From an uncultured Lachnospiraceae bacterium (lineage in GTDB: Bacteria > Bacillota > Clostridia > Lachnospirales > Lachnospiraceae): a stretch of DNA of 64,000 bases. The stretch lies in contig CAMXQE010000004.1 of the NCBI GenBank assembly GCA_947246015.1, forward strand, positions 62,001-126,000, written 5' to 3'. The notes below the pieces were generated by a model. The model was given only the letters and a program-made list of their open reading frames with translations, was not told the DNA's origin and did no database searches. Position numbers and translations under genes: made by a program. Below, piece after piece: positions 1-10,510 of this stretch (its first letter is position 1; every line of letters starts with the position of its first letter).

Positions 1-981
<981 letters not shown>

Positions 982-1026
982 AAAAAGGTAAGAAAAAGTA
1001 AAAAAAGTAAGAAAAAGTAAACAGTA

Positions 1027-1074
1027 AATCCCTGCACCGCTGAAACCAAATCCTGTTTTCCGTGTGCAGGGATT
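1027..1074 (+). terminator. Probable terminator after the GH51 gene
   Basis: An 11-bp perfect stem (AATCCCTGCAC at 1027-1037 with GTGCAGGGATT at 1064-1074) encloses a loop of about 26 nt and lies 46 bp after the stop. The following T-rich stretch is weak, so it may act for both converging genes or be only a transcript-end stabiliser. Confidence 0.5.
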
Positions 1075-1113
1075 CTTATTGCAAATATCTTTTAACTATA
1101 TCTTTCCTCCGTC

Positions 1114-2052
1114 CTATACTCCATTCTCCGTCTGTTCCATAATCGGACTGTAATTAATACGTACAGCAATATCCTGATTATAATTGCCGAATGTCTTTCC
1201 AAATATCGTCAGACCACCCACATGTTCCGCATTTTCCTCTACTTCCAGCTTAAACTTAATCGTACTGCGGAAATCAAAATCAAAATCCTTTATATTAATA
1301 TCCGATACCTGCAGTCCGTCAATAAAAGTACCTTTCTTATTGATTACAAGAATCTTCAGCAGTCCATACTGATTCCAGTTCGGATACCACCAATCCGGTG
1401 TAAATATACCTTTTATGTTTCCAAAATCCCCGGGACTGGTCCAAAGCGCAACTTTTTTATCATTGATAATAAAAGAGATATCCGAAGGCCATACATCATT
1501 TACACCGGGAGCCTCTGAGCCGATTTCCAAAGAAATCGTAATCTGATCTATCTTCTGTCCGAAAGGTATGAAATTGGGAATCACATATTCTACATGGCCC
1601 CTCGTAAACCAAAGAATATCCGCATTATACCTGTCCGGATGGGAAAAATAACGGGTATCATCCACTTCGCCTATAATCGCCGTGTTAGACGCAAGACCGC
1701 AGGTCGGGAATACTTCATAATTCGAAAAATGTCCCACCTTCAAATCTGTCTGGTATACGTTCTTGAAATCTTCCTGTGCATCCAGCTCAATCAGTATCTT
1801 ATCCAGACGCACCGAACATTTCTTTTGATTGCCATGACCCGCCGACTCATTCGTTACAACAATCAGCCCGCAGTCCTCCAGTTTCTTTATATGGCTTGTC
1901 AGCGCTCCATTGGTAATATTCAGCCTGTTGGCAAGCTCATTCATGTTCATTCCGTTATTTTCCAATAAAATTTTTATGATTTCTATACGGACTTCCGACC
2001 CTAATGCTTTAAAAATATCCAACCCTTCGTCCAATGATTTAATGTGTAACAT
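1114..2052 (-). CDS. ArsR-type winged-helix transcriptional regulator with large C-terminal domain
   Basis: Predicted DNA-binding regulator of 312 aa. Residues about 8-85 form an ArsR/HTH_20-like winged helix (A-L-G-S-E-V-R-I-E-I-I-K-I-L-L-E then N-E-L-A-N-R-L-N-I-T-N-G-A-L-T-S-H). The remaining 220 residues are a beta-rich domain with no motif I recognise; ordinary ArsR repressors are only about 100 aa, so this is probably a ligand-sensing extension. The start is fixed by AGGAG six bases before the ATG. The position beside a GH51 gene suggests control of arabinoside use (inference). It has its own near-consensus promoter. Confidence 0.75.
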   Translation of the reverse strand: MLHIKSLDEGLDIFKALGSEVRIEIIKILLENNGMNMNELANRLNITNGALTSHIKKLEDCGLIVVTNESAGHGNQKKCSVRLDKILIELDAQEDFKNVYQTDLKVGHFSNYEVFPTCGLASNTAIIGEVDDTRYFSHPDRYNADILWFTRGHVEYVIPNFIPFGQKIDQITISLEIGSEAPGVNDVWPSDISFIINDKKVALWTSPGDFGNIKGIFTPDWWYPNWNQYGLLKILVINKKGTFIDGLQVSDINIKDFDFDFRSTIKFKLEVEENAEHVGGLTIFGKTFGNYNQDIAVRINYSPIMEQTENGV

Positions 2053-2106
2053 ATATTTCTCCTAGGTGTTATATATTTTAGATATAATTAAAATATTCTA
2101 TAATTT

Positions 2107-2134
2107 ATTATATCATTTTAGAGAAATTAGTCAA
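2107..2134 (-). promoter_or_regulatory. Sigma-A-type promoter for the ArsR-type regulator
   Basis: On the minus strand TTGACT (2129-2134) and TATAAT (2107-2112) are separated by 16 bp, about 55 bp upstream of the ATG. The surrounding sequence is very AT-rich. No other gene lies between the promoter and the regulator. Confidence 0.7.
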
Positions 2135-2177
2135 TCATTTCTATTGCTTCTTCAGTCTGTCAGACCATTACTCCTTC

Positions 2178-3959
2178 CTACTCTCCGGCCGGTATTAAAT
2201 AGCTGCTGACCGCATATACTACCTGTCCGTTATAGTCCAGTCTGGACCATCCCGTATTTACATTGATTCCGGTTCTTGTAACCACATCTCCATTCTTTAT
2301 GGTCGCCACTATGGTGTCATCGTTCTGCGTACCCGGCTCGCTCCTGAGATTACACTCTATCTTAGGCGTAACAGACTCGTTCACATCCATATAAACAGAA
2401 GTATCCGGCTCTGTCTGTACATACCCCATATCTGTCGTTAAATAACTGCTGATGGCATAGAGTATCTGCCCGTTATAATCCACCTGCGACCAGCCGTTGT
2501 TTCCTATACCGGTACGCGTCACTGTCTCCCCATTATGCAGAACCGCAACAATGGTATCCTCTTTGGCAGAACTTGCCTCACTCCGGAGATTCGTTACATT
2601 TTTTGCTGTCACCACTTCATTGACCGGCTGATAATCGGAAACCGGCCCCGTCACCTGAGGCTGATAATCTAAATCCGTAGTCAGGTAACTGCTCACTGCA
2701 TATACCTTTTCTCCGTTATATTCCAGTCTGGACCATCCATTTGCCGATATGCCGGTCCGGACCGCTGTCTCCCCATTTGTCAGCTTTCCTACTATGGTCG
2801 CGTCATCTGCGGTACTTGGTACGCTGCGCAGATTCGTTTCTATTTTTGCAGTGACTTGTTCATTTACCTCCGTCATATTCAACAGCGCCTCCGGGTCCGC
2901 CTCCACCGTTTCATAGGGAGTATCATCCACCGCCTCGGCCGCCTCACTGTAACTGAAATAAGCCACATTCATATCCACGCCCTTTCCGATTCCCGGTACC
3001 GTTCCCTGACTGGTATACTGCCACATTTGATGAGTTCCGGTATAACTGGATGCCGCTGTCTGCGGATAAGGCACATCCGGATATTGGGATACCCAGATTT
3101 TATATCTGGATGCAAGCCTGTCCGTGTCCCACAGCACATTCCCCTCCATTTCATTCTTCGACGCATAAAACATAGGCGTATAGCCTTTTTCCTGTATATA
3201 ATCAAGAAAAGCAATGGCACAATCGCTCCTCAATGCTTTATCCATCCCATACTGTCTGCTCTCCGCAGACTGAAAACCTTCACAATTATATGCCACCGGA
3301 TAAGTAATCGGATATCGGGAAATAAATCCTGCCACCCATGCAGCTTCTTCCCTTGCTTCTTCTTCGGATACCGCAGTAGAAAAGAAATATGCCCCCAGCT
3401 TAATTCCCGCTTCTTTGGCCTGCTGCATATTATACTTCGCCAAAGGGTCCTCCATAATGACTCCCGTCTTCTGTGTACGGTAGCCGAGCCGGATTATGGC
3501 AAACTCCACTCCTGCACCGGCCGCCTGCTCCCAGTCTATGGTTCCCTGCCACTTGGCTACATCAATGCCAAAAGAAATATCCCCTGTCTCGTTGGCTCCC
3601 TTTATCACCGCACTGATATCTGTCTGTGCACCCGCTCCGTCTTCCTTTATACTTTCTGCTTCCTGCGGGTCTTCCTCGTCATCCATCTCCGCAACTTCGG
3701 CTGCTATCGGTATATCCCCATCCTCTTTCGTATCTTCTTTTTTATCCTCTGCTTCCTGAATGTTTTTCTCATCTTCTTTCGATATCTCCTGCACGATTAT
3801 TTCCTGACGGACGGCTGTCTCTTTCTCTGCCTCTCCGCAGCCGGAGCAGAACAATGCACTTATCAGTACAGCGTTGGCAAATAGAAGTCTGCTGCCTCCT
3901 GTCTTTAAAACAGTCCTTGTATATTTTTCTTTGTCTTTGCTTTCGGTATTCCTGCCCAT
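2178..3959 (-). CDS. Exported GH25 lysozyme with three C-terminal SH3 repeats
   Basis: Peptidoglycan muramidase of 593 aa. An N-terminal hydrophobic segment (about residues 24-41) ends in C-S-G-C, an atypical lipobox, followed by an acidic Glu/Asp-rich linker to about residue 125. The GH25 domain (about 128-340) shows G-I-D-V-A-K-W-Q-G at its start. Its catalytic D-x-E triplet reads N-C-E (in P-V-A-Y-N-C-E-G-F), so the first Asp is Asn while the Glu is kept. Three SH3 repeats of about 60 aa follow, each with N-L-R-S and ending near Y-A-V/I-S-S-Y-L, probably for wall binding. GAGGAGA lies just before the ATG. It is a single gene, probably involved in wall remodelling. Confidence 0.88.
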   Translation of the reverse strand: MGRNTESKDKEKYTRTVLKTGGSRLLFANAVLISALFCSGCGEAEKETAVRQEIIVQEISKEDEKNIQEAEDKKEDTKEDGDIPIAAEVAEMDDEEDPQEAESIKEDGAGAQTDISAVIKGANETGDISFGIDVAKWQGTIDWEQAAGAGVEFAIIRLGYRTQKTGVIMEDPLAKYNMQQAKEAGIKLGAYFFSTAVSEEEAREEAAWVAGFISRYPITYPVAYNCEGFQSAESRQYGMDKALRSDCAIAFLDYIQEKGYTPMFYASKNEMEGNVLWDTDRLASRYKIWVSQYPDVPYPQTAASSYTGTHQMWQYTSQGTVPGIGKGVDMNVAYFSYSEAAEAVDDTPYETVEADPEALLNMTEVNEQVTAKIETNLRSVPSTADDATIVGKLTNGETAVRTGISANGWSRLEYNGEKVYAVSSYLTTDLDYQPQVTGPVSDYQPVNEVVTAKNVTNLRSEASSAKEDTIVAVLHNGETVTRTGIGNNGWSQVDYNGQILYAISSYLTTDMGYVQTEPDTSVYMDVNESVTPKIECNLRSEPGTQNDDTIVATIKNGDVVTRTGINVNTGWSRLDYNGQVVYAVSSYLIPAGE

Positions 3960-4210
3960 TTCTCTCCTCTTTCCTGTATCATCCCTGTTCCCTGTTTATT
4001 CCTTCTTTATTACAGCCATATTATATAACACACTTCCTTTATCTGTACACAATCATAATAAAATCCTTAGAAATTCTTCAGAATTTGTCCTCCGAATTAT
4101 TCATTTTTCTCTCCTAATATAAAACCAATACAAAATATATGAGTCTGGCATGAAGATTTTTTCCGACAGATTCCGTTATTATATTTAAATACGCACAAAG
4201 GAGGCAGATT

Positions 4211-5233
4211 ATGAAATATATCACATTTACCGTACCCTGTTACAATTCCGCCGCTTACATGCGCAGATGCATCAACTCGCTGCTTGTTTTTAAGGATGAA
4301 GCAGAGATTATTATTGTGGATGACGGCTCCACGGACGCTACGCCCGAAATTGCCGATGAATATGCCCTGCGCTTTCCGGAAACAGTCAGGGTCATCCATA
4401 AGGAAAACGGCGGCCACGGTTCCGGCGTCAATGCTGGTCTTGCAGCCGCAGAAGGCTTGTACTTCAAAGTTGTGGACTCCGATGACTGGCTGGACGCACG
4501 CTCTCTCCAAAAAGTCCTTTTCCGAATCATGCATTGGGAAAGAGAAAAGAATCCCGTGGATATGATTGTCTGTAATTATGTCTACGACCATTTGTATGAA
4601 CACAGAAAAAAGTCCATGTCATACCGCAATGTATTTAAGGAAGAACAGGTGCTTGGATGGAACGATATCGGTATGTTCTCCCCCTCCCAGTATCTTGTTA
4701 TGCACTCTCTTATTTTCCGTACCGATGTACTCAGGAAAAGCGGAGTGACTCTGCCGGAACATACCTTTTATGTAGATAACATTTTCGCATACCGTCCGCT
4801 GCCTTATGTGAAAAGCATTTATTATATCGATACCGATTTATATCACTATTTTATCGGCCGGGAAGACCAGTCAGTGAATGAAGAGGTTCTTAAAAAACGT
4901 ATCGACCAGCAGATATATGTAACGAAAATCGTTGCCGACTGCGTGGATATACAGAAGGTAGCAGAACAATATCCCAAGCTGGCGAAATACATGATGAGAA
5001 ATATATCCATTATGCTGGCTATCTCTTCCATCCACCTGCTTCTGATTAATTCCGATGAAGCATGGAGAAAAAGAAGCGACCTATGGAATTATATAAAGTC
5101 CCATCACAGGAGTATGTACCGGCGGCTCCGCTATACCACCCTAAGCGGATTTACTTTCCTGCCAGGCAGAACAGGAAGATTCGTAACAGTAACAGGATAC
5201 CGTACTGCCCGGAAAATATACCAATTTAATTAA
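4211..5233 (+). CDS. Family 2 glycosyltransferase
   Basis: GT-A-fold transferase of 340 aa that should move a sugar from a nucleotide-sugar donor to a surface glycan or lipid acceptor. Visible motifs are V-P-C-Y-N-S at the N-terminus, D-D-G-S-T-D (nucleotide binding) and the metal-binding D-S-D-D-W near residue 95. No clear membrane anchor is seen. AAAGGAGG lies six bases before the ATG. It is the first gene of a three-gene operon: the stop overlaps the first possible start of the next gene (TAATG), and a flippase-like gene follows. That suggests a glycolipid or wall polymer pathway; acceptor and sugar cannot be told. Confidence 0.85.
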   Translation: MKYITFTVPCYNSAAYMRRCINSLLVFKDEAEIIIVDDGSTDATPEIADEYALRFPETVRVIHKENGGHGSGVNAGLAAAEGLYFKVVDSDDWLDARSLQKVLFRIMHWEREKNPVDMIVCNYVYDHLYEHRKKSMSYRNVFKEEQVLGWNDIGMFSPSQYLVMHSLIFRTDVLRKSGVTLPEHTFYVDNIFAYRPLPYVKSIYYIDTDLYHYFIGREDQSVNEEVLKKRIDQQIYVTKIVADCVDIQKVAEQYPKLAKYMMRNISIMLAISSIHLLLINSDEAWRKRSDLWNYIKSHHRSMYRRLRYTTLSGFTFLPGRTGRFVTVTGYRTARKIYQFN

Positions 5234-5253
5234 TGGAAAGGTCTGTGTATGAT

Positions 5254-5784
5254 ATGGAAAAATTATATATCGCTTTGGTAGATACGCCCGGACTTTTCGC
5301 ATGGATGATACGGAAAGTAATTAAAATCAATTATATCCATGTCGTTTTGTCCCTTGATAAAGGACTGCGGGAAGCGTACAGTGTCGGCAGGAGAAATCCC
5401 TTCCTTCCCTTTTTCGCCGGTTTTGAAAAGGAAGACCTGCTTCAGATATCACGCGCATTCCCTACGGCACGCTATAAAATTTACAGCATACCGTGCACAA
5501 AAGAACAGAAAACACGGATTATGCTTCAGCTTACGGAAGATTACCGGAAGCGCTTTCATTACCATTATTGTATTATAGGACTTCCGTTTCTGCTTATGGG
5601 AAAATCTTTTTATCAGAAAAACCATTACACTTGTTCCTCTTTCATTGCAAGAATACTGGAGGAAAACGGAGTACTTACCTTTTCAAAACATTTTTCACTG
5701 GTTACGCCGAGGGATTTTTACGAATACGATTCCGAAGATATCATATTCGAAGGCCCCCTCCGCATGTTAAGGAGCTGCTTATGA
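5254..5784 (+). CDS. Permuted NlpC/P60 (papain-like) hydrolase candidate
   Basis: Small protein of 176 aa from the ATG at 5254, or 183 aa from the ATG at 5233 that overlaps the upstream stop. GGAAAGG at 5235-5241 favours the later start. A His in N-Y-I-H-V-V-L-S comes early and a Cys in H-Y-T-C-S-S-F-I-A comes late, the H-before-C order of permuted papain-like NlpC/P60 hydrolases such as YiiX. The Cys is followed by a helix (F-I-A-R-I-L-E-E-N-G), as is usual for these enzymes. No signal peptide is seen. It lies between a GT2 gene and a flippase-like gene in one operon, so action on a lipid or peptide-linked intermediate is possible. Assignment rests on motif order only. Confidence 0.55.
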   Translation: MEKLYIALVDTPGLFAWMIRKVIKINYIHVVLSLDKGLREAYSVGRRNPFLPFFAGFEKEDLLQISRAFPTARYKIYSIPCTKEQKTRIMLQLTEDYRKRFHYHYCIIGLPFLLMGKSFYQKNHYTCSSFIARILEENGVLTFSKHFSLVTPRDFYEYDSEDIIFEGPLRMLRSCL

Positions 5785-6836
5785 AACTAAAAAAACAAAC
5801 CGGAAAACTCATAAACAAGGGAATCCAGCCACTGTCCTTTTTGTTTTTCATGCTGCTTACCTTCTATATTATATTCAGCAAAAACGATGTGCGAACCATT
5901 TACGCCGCCATAAAGACCCTGCACCCTCTCGCTCTTATCCTGACAGCCGCCTGCGCTGTATTCTACGTTTGCGCGGAAGGTTTTATGATATGGTATCTTC
6001 TCCTTGCTGCCGGTAGGAAAACCCGCCTGTTCCAATGCTTTGGATACTCGTTCATCGGCTTTTTCTTCTCCGGCATTACACCTTCCGCTACCGGAGGCCA
6101 GCCGGCACAGCTTGTTATTATGAAAAAAAACGGCATCCCTCTTGGAGATGCCACTCTTACTCTGATGACCGTTGCTCTGTTGTACAAACTGGTTCTGGTT
6201 CTTATCGGCGCAGGATTGCTCCTTTTCTGGAAAGACGGGCTTCATACCTATTTAGGCAGCTATACCGCCCTATACTGCCTCGGCCTGTGCCTGAACCTGC
6301 TATTGGTCATTCTGCTTCTGCTTGTTATGTTTCATGGGGAATGGCTGGAAAAACTTCTTCTTTCCGCAGAAAAAATCGGTATCCGTCTCCGCCTCTGCAA
6401 ACCTTCCCAGCAGAGAGCTGCTGCCTTTCACCGTATCGTTACCGATTATCAAAGCACATTCCGTTTTTTTCTTTCCCATAAATCCAAAATCCTGTTCGTT
6501 ACTTTCTGCACCTTTTTGCAAAGATGCAGCCTGTTTCTGCTGCCCTGTCTTATCTACCGCGGAATGGGACTGAACGGATTCCATGTCCTGACTATCCTGG
6601 CCTTGCAGGCTTCCGTTTATATCTCTGTGGACATGCTCCCCCTTCCAGGCTCACAGGGGATTTCGGAACTCATGTACCACACTGTTTTTGCTTCCGTCTT
6701 TACCGGAGACACCCTCACCGCCTCCATGTGTATCACAAGAGGCATCAGTTTCTATTTCCTGCTGATTCTGGGAGCTGTCATTTCATACCGGACCTTTTGT
6801 TTCCGGAACAGACTGCCCCTGCATTCACAAATATAA
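5781..6836 (+). CDS. Flippase-like membrane protein (UPF0104, lysylphosphatidylglycerol synthase TM domain)
   Basis: Integral membrane protein of 351 aa with about eight hydrophobic segments. It carries I-T-P-S-A-T-G-G-Q-P-A-Q, the hallmark of the MprF-type flippase domain (PF03706), and a late glycine-rich P-L-P-G-S-Q-G-I-S-E-L-M motif also typical of the family. The cytoplasmic aminoacyl-transferase domain of full MprF is absent. The start at 5781 is preceded by AAGGAG and overlaps the upstream stop (ATGA), so translation is probably coupled. Likely role: moving a lipid or glycolipid made by the upstream GT2 across the membrane (inference). It ends only four bases from the convergent antiporter operon. 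Confidence 0.85.
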   Translation: MKLKKQTGKLINKGIQPLSFLFFMLLTFYIIFSKNDVRTIYAAIKTLHPLALILTAACAVFYVCAEGFMIWYLLLAAGRKTRLFQCFGYSFIGFFFSGITPSATGGQPAQLVIMKKNGIPLGDATLTLMTVALLYKLVLVLIGAGLLLFWKDGLHTYLGSYTALYCLGLCLNLLLVILLLLVMFHGEWLEKLLLSAEKIGIRLRLCKPSQQRAAAFHRIVTDYQSTFRFFLSHKSKILFVTFCTFLQRCSLFLLPCLIYRGMGLNGFHVLTILALQASVYISVDMLPLPGSQGISELMYHTVFASVFTGDTLTASMCITRGISFYFLLILGAVISYRTFCFRNRLPLHSQI

Positions 6837-6840
6837 AATA

Positions 6841-9003
6841 TTACACCCACAGCAGATACACAAGCGTCAAAATCAATCCCGTGCAGAACAGCAGAAGCCC
6901 AAACGAAAGACTCCTCCCGATAATTGTACTGTCTTCCGCAAGTTCCTCATGCTTCAATGCCAGCTTATGCTCATATTCCTCCTTACGGGGAGCCTTTTTC
7001 CATACCGTGCGGTTCAGCAAATGAACTACATGGTCCATCTCCATACCTATTGCATGTGTAAGGAAATTGCCCTCTTTTAATTCATGCGGTATCTTACTGT
7101 CCTTATAAATGGTTTTCCTTAACAGCACTACAATACCGTCCGGTAAACTGTCTAAAATCCGGCAGACTACTCCGAATATCATCGGCAGTACTTTTAACAG
7201 CAGCGGGCGGTAAACCGCTTCTTCCAAATCCCAGTATTTATTCCAGCGGTCTGCATATACCGTTTCATTCCCTTCTTTCTTCATCATCCCTTTCCTGATA
7301 AGAACAAGATAAATGATAAGACCGATTAGAATCGAAACTAACGCACCCTTCAGATTTGTAATACTAAAATACCGTATCGTGCTTTCTGCGGCCGAATGCA
7401 TGAAATCCTCACCCATATCTGCAATTTTGTCCATTATCATACCCGGCAGGATACCCATGACAGGAAACAGCAGAGCGCCTGCTGTCAAAGCTGCAGCGCT
7501 TACTTTATTCATATATGTCCCACGCATTGCGTCATATTTTTCCTGCAATGCACTGTCCCGATTCTTCTCTATGAACAATGCCACATACAGTTTTAACATA
7601 TATGCTACTGTACAACCGCCGCTGATTAAGAAAATCCATTCAATCCCTTTCATAGCGCCCACACTCAGAAAACTTTCACTTATACGGCCTATCTGAAGCG
7701 CTTCCATATATTCCACAATACTCTCATGGATTAATGTCTTGCTGACATACCCGTTCCACAGCGGAATACCGCCAATTCCCATAGCTCCCATCAGAAAAAT
7801 GAAATGTAGCAGCGGTTTCTTACGTCCGAATCCCCTGATTTCATTCAAATCCAGCTTATGGATGTTCATATAAACGACGCCTGCCGCCATAAACAGTACC
7901 AGCTTAAACAGAGAATGATTCACCATATGGAGCAGCGAACCCCTTACTGCCAGACTGTTCTCATCCCCCAGCAGACCCTGCATTCCGATTCCTACAAGAA
8001 TAAATCCAATCTGGGATACCGAGGAACAGGCCAGCGTACGTTTCAGATTCACGGAAAACAGCGCCAGCACCGCACCTACCGTCATTGTTATTACGCCGAT
8101 TACCAGAATCAATGTACCCCATTTTCCATCATGCAGAAAGATATTGCAGCTAAGCACCAAAATACCGAAAATTCCGGTTTTCGTTAAAATACCGGACAGA
8201 AGCGCACTTGCCGGAGCCGGAGCAACCGGATGTGCCTTTGGCAGCCATATATGCAGCGGGAACGCTCCTGCTTTCGCACCAAATCCAAACAGCATACATG
8301 CTCCTGCGATATATAGTTTCTTCCTTTGTACTTCATATTCCATTCCTGTACCGCTCATAATATCCGCACACATTTCATACAGATTCAGCATGGTCAGGGT
8401 ACCTGTCGTATGATACAACAGGAAAATTCCCATTAACATCACCAGACCGCCCATAACCGCCACTGCCAGATAGGTTTCCGCCGCCCGCAGCGAATCCGCC
8501 TTTTCATCATGCGCCACCCATACATAAGAAGTAAAGGACATTAGTTCAAAGAAAATAAACGTTGTATACAAATCTGCCGACAAAAATATGCCCATGGTCG
8601 CCCCTAACGTTACCAGCATGAACAAATAATACCTGTTCCGATTCTTATACCGGGCAAAATATTCTCTGGAGAACAGCGTAGATAACAGCCACATAAACGA
8701 TGCAATCAATCCATACAACACCCGGAATCCGGAATATACGACAAGATTCATCCCCATACCGCAAAACTCCGGAATCCGGAAAACAAAAGGGTTATATCCA
8801 AATACCTGTTCTGCGCTGCCGGAAATGCCATGGGCCTTGTACGATACAAAAGCCACATACAGCATTGCCGCAAATTCCAGCGTCACAATTACATCCGCGG
8901 CATAGTCCCTGACCGTTTCGTTCTTCCTCCCAATCAAATAAGAAATCCCTGCGCCAACCATCGGAAAAAATACCAAAAACCCTAACATCAAATTTCCTTC
9001 CAT
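6841..9003 (-). CDS. NuoL/MrpA-type proton-conducting antiporter subunit
   Basis: Membrane subunit of 720 aa, last gene of the ten-gene Mrp/Mbh-like operon. The antiporter core shows the conserved TM5 Glu (F-F-E-L-M-S) and the TM7 Lys with H-x-W-L-P (F-G-A-K-A-G-A-F-P-L-H-I-W-L-P). After about residue 480 there is a long extension with further membrane segments and a charged loop. The open frame extends further upstream, but AGGAGGT seven bases before the ATG at 9003 sets the start, just after the upstream stop. The C-terminal MbhD/MbhE parts of a true MrpA are encoded separately upstream. Expected function is H+ movement coupled to Na+ or K+ exchange. Confidence 0.85.
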   Translation of the reverse strand: MEGNLMLGFLVFFPMVGAGISYLIGRKNETVRDYAADVIVTLEFAAMLYVAFVSYKAHGISGSAEQVFGYNPFVFRIPEFCGMGMNLVVYSGFRVLYGLIASFMWLLSTLFSREYFARYKNRNRYYLFMLVTLGATMGIFLSADLYTTFIFFELMSFTSYVWVAHDEKADSLRAAETYLAVAVMGGLVMLMGIFLLYHTTGTLTMLNLYEMCADIMSGTGMEYEVQRKKLYIAGACMLFGFGAKAGAFPLHIWLPKAHPVAPAPASALLSGILTKTGIFGILVLSCNIFLHDGKWGTLILVIGVITMTVGAVLALFSVNLKRTLACSSVSQIGFILVGIGMQGLLGDENSLAVRGSLLHMVNHSLFKLVLFMAAGVVYMNIHKLDLNEIRGFGRKKPLLHFIFLMGAMGIGGIPLWNGYVSKTLIHESIVEYMEALQIGRISESFLSVGAMKGIEWIFLISGGCTVAYMLKLYVALFIEKNRDSALQEKYDAMRGTYMNKVSAAALTAGALLFPVMGILPGMIMDKIADMGEDFMHSAAESTIRYFSITNLKGALVSILIGLIIYLVLIRKGMMKKEGNETVYADRWNKYWDLEEAVYRPLLLKVLPMIFGVVCRILDSLPDGIVVLLRKTIYKDSKIPHELKEGNFLTHAIGMEMDHVVHLLNRTVWKKAPRKEEYEHKLALKHEELAEDSTIIGRSLSFGLLLFCTGLILTLVYLLWV

Positions 9004-9020
9004 ATGGCACCTCCTAACTT

Positions 9021-10496
9021 TCAATAGACTCCGTTCGCTACATCTCCGAAAAATTTCACGGCCGGCCCGGAGAATAATCCGAACACTACCATCATCACCG
9101 TAAATACTGCCAATGGCACAAGCATTTTCCAATTCGGGTCTTTTACGCCCTCCAGCTTCCCATCATCAAAATCCGCTGCCGGGAAAAATGCCCTTATCAC
9201 AATCGTCAGCATATAAATTGCCGTAAGCAGAGCTGACAGCAGCAGACAGCCGATACCGAAATAAGCAAGCGTTTCTCCGCTCTCTACCACTGCGTATGCC
9301 AGATTCCATTTACTGATAAAACCTGCCAGCCCCGGCACACCCATAAGCGCCAGCGCCGACACGGTAAACGTACCGAACACCCATGGCATCTTTTTTCCCA
9401 TACCGTCCAGCTCATGGACATAATGCTTATCTGTCTGGTGCATGATTGCTCCGGCGCAGAAAAAGGAACAGATTTTCATAAACGCATGAAATACCATATG
9501 GGAAAGCGCCGCCATCATTCCGAGAGGAGTCATAATTACCGCACCGAACAGAATATACGACAGATTACTTATCGTGGAATATGCCAGCCGCCTCTTGATA
9601 TGTGTCTCTTTCACCGCCCTGCTGCATCCGTAAACAATCGTAAACATAACCACGGCCATCGTTGCATACTGTGCCCAGGTCCCCCTTAAAAATTCCGTAC
9701 CAAAACTGTAATAAGTAAGACGCAGTATGGCAAAGGCCCCGGCTTTCACTACCGCTACCGCATGGAGCAGTGCCGTTACCGGAGTAGGCGCCACACCCGC
9801 CTGCGGCAGCCATGAGTTAAACGGGCAAATCGCCGCTTTTACACCGAACCCCATAAAAGCAATCACATAGACCCAAAGCAAAGTGTTCGCTCTATTGCCG
9901 ATTTTCGCCGTATCCAGTACACCGCCAAGCACAAAATCAGTCGTACTTCCATATATGATAATAAAAATCAGACCGATAAAAGCAAAGGCTGCCCCTCCCA
10001 GCGAATAATACAGATACTTACGGCTTGCCAGTATTGCTTCCCTCGTAAGCGTATGCATTACAAGAGGTACCGTTACCAAAGTCAGCAGCTCATAAAAGAA
10101 ATACATGGTCAGCAGATTGCCTGCCAATGCAATGCCGAGCGTAACCCCATAGGTCATTGTATAAAACATAAAAAATACCGTTTCATGTTCTTCCTTTGTC
10201 ATATATTCAAATGCAAACAATGTAGCAAAAGGCCATAAGAACGAAACTAACCCGGCAAACACCATCGCCATTCCGTCCACCTTAAAAGCAATGGTCAGAT
10301 TTCCTGTAAAATTAGCCAGTACGAACCGCTCCTCCGGACTGTTAACGAGCAATGACCATACAAATAAAGTATTCAATACCACCAAAGTTTCCAAAAACAC
10401 TTCCATGTGCCTTCTCTTTTTGAAAGGAATCACAGGCACCAACACGCCGGCTGCAATCGGCAATAAAATGACTGTCAACAGCATAACTTCACTCAT
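9021..10496 (-). CDS. MrpD/NuoN-family antiporter-like subunit (third copy in operon order)
   Basis: Membrane protein of 491 aa of the Proton_antipo_M family with about 14 hydrophobic segments. It keeps the TM5 Glu (F-F-Y-E-L-L-T-L-V-T) and the TM7 Lys (G-F-G-V-K-A-A-I-C-P-F-N-S-W-L-P), where the usual His of H-x-W-L-P is Asn. GGGAGGAGG precedes the ATG and the upstream stop is 14 bases away. Each such subunit in Mrp and complex I relatives forms one ion path. Whether this copy moves H+ or Na+ cannot be read from sequence. Confidence 0.85.
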   Translation of the reverse strand: MSEVMLLTVILLPIAAGVLVPVIPFKKRRHMEVFLETLVVLNTLFVWSLLVNSPEERFVLANFTGNLTIAFKVDGMAMVFAGLVSFLWPFATLFAFEYMTKEEHETVFFMFYTMTYGVTLGIALAGNLLTMYFFYELLTLVTVPLVMHTLTREAILASRKYLYYSLGGAAFAFIGLIFIIIYGSTTDFVLGGVLDTAKIGNRANTLLWVYVIAFMGFGVKAAICPFNSWLPQAGVAPTPVTALLHAVAVVKAGAFAILRLTYYSFGTEFLRGTWAQYATMAVVMFTIVYGCSRAVKETHIKRRLAYSTISNLSYILFGAVIMTPLGMMAALSHMVFHAFMKICSFFCAGAIMHQTDKHYVHELDGMGKKMPWVFGTFTVSALALMGVPGLAGFISKWNLAYAVVESGETLAYFGIGCLLLSALLTAIYMLTIVIRAFFPAADFDDGKLEGVKDPNWKMLVPLAVFTVMMVVFGLFSGPAVKFFGDVANGVY

Positions 10497-10510
10497 ACTC
10501 TGCCTCCTCC

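Noticed and set aside
2856-3884. Long plus-strand frame opposite the GH25 gene
   Set aside because: Shadow frame of a clear GH25-SH3 gene, with no ribosome site and a biased composition.
5493-5780. Upstream extension of the flippase-like gene
   Set aside because: It overlaps the NlpC-like gene completely; AAGGAG before 5781 marks the true start.
9004-9132. N-terminal extension of the NuoL/MrpA-type subunit
   Set aside because: It overlaps the upstream antiporter gene and its residues are not membrane-like; AGGAGGT supports 9003.
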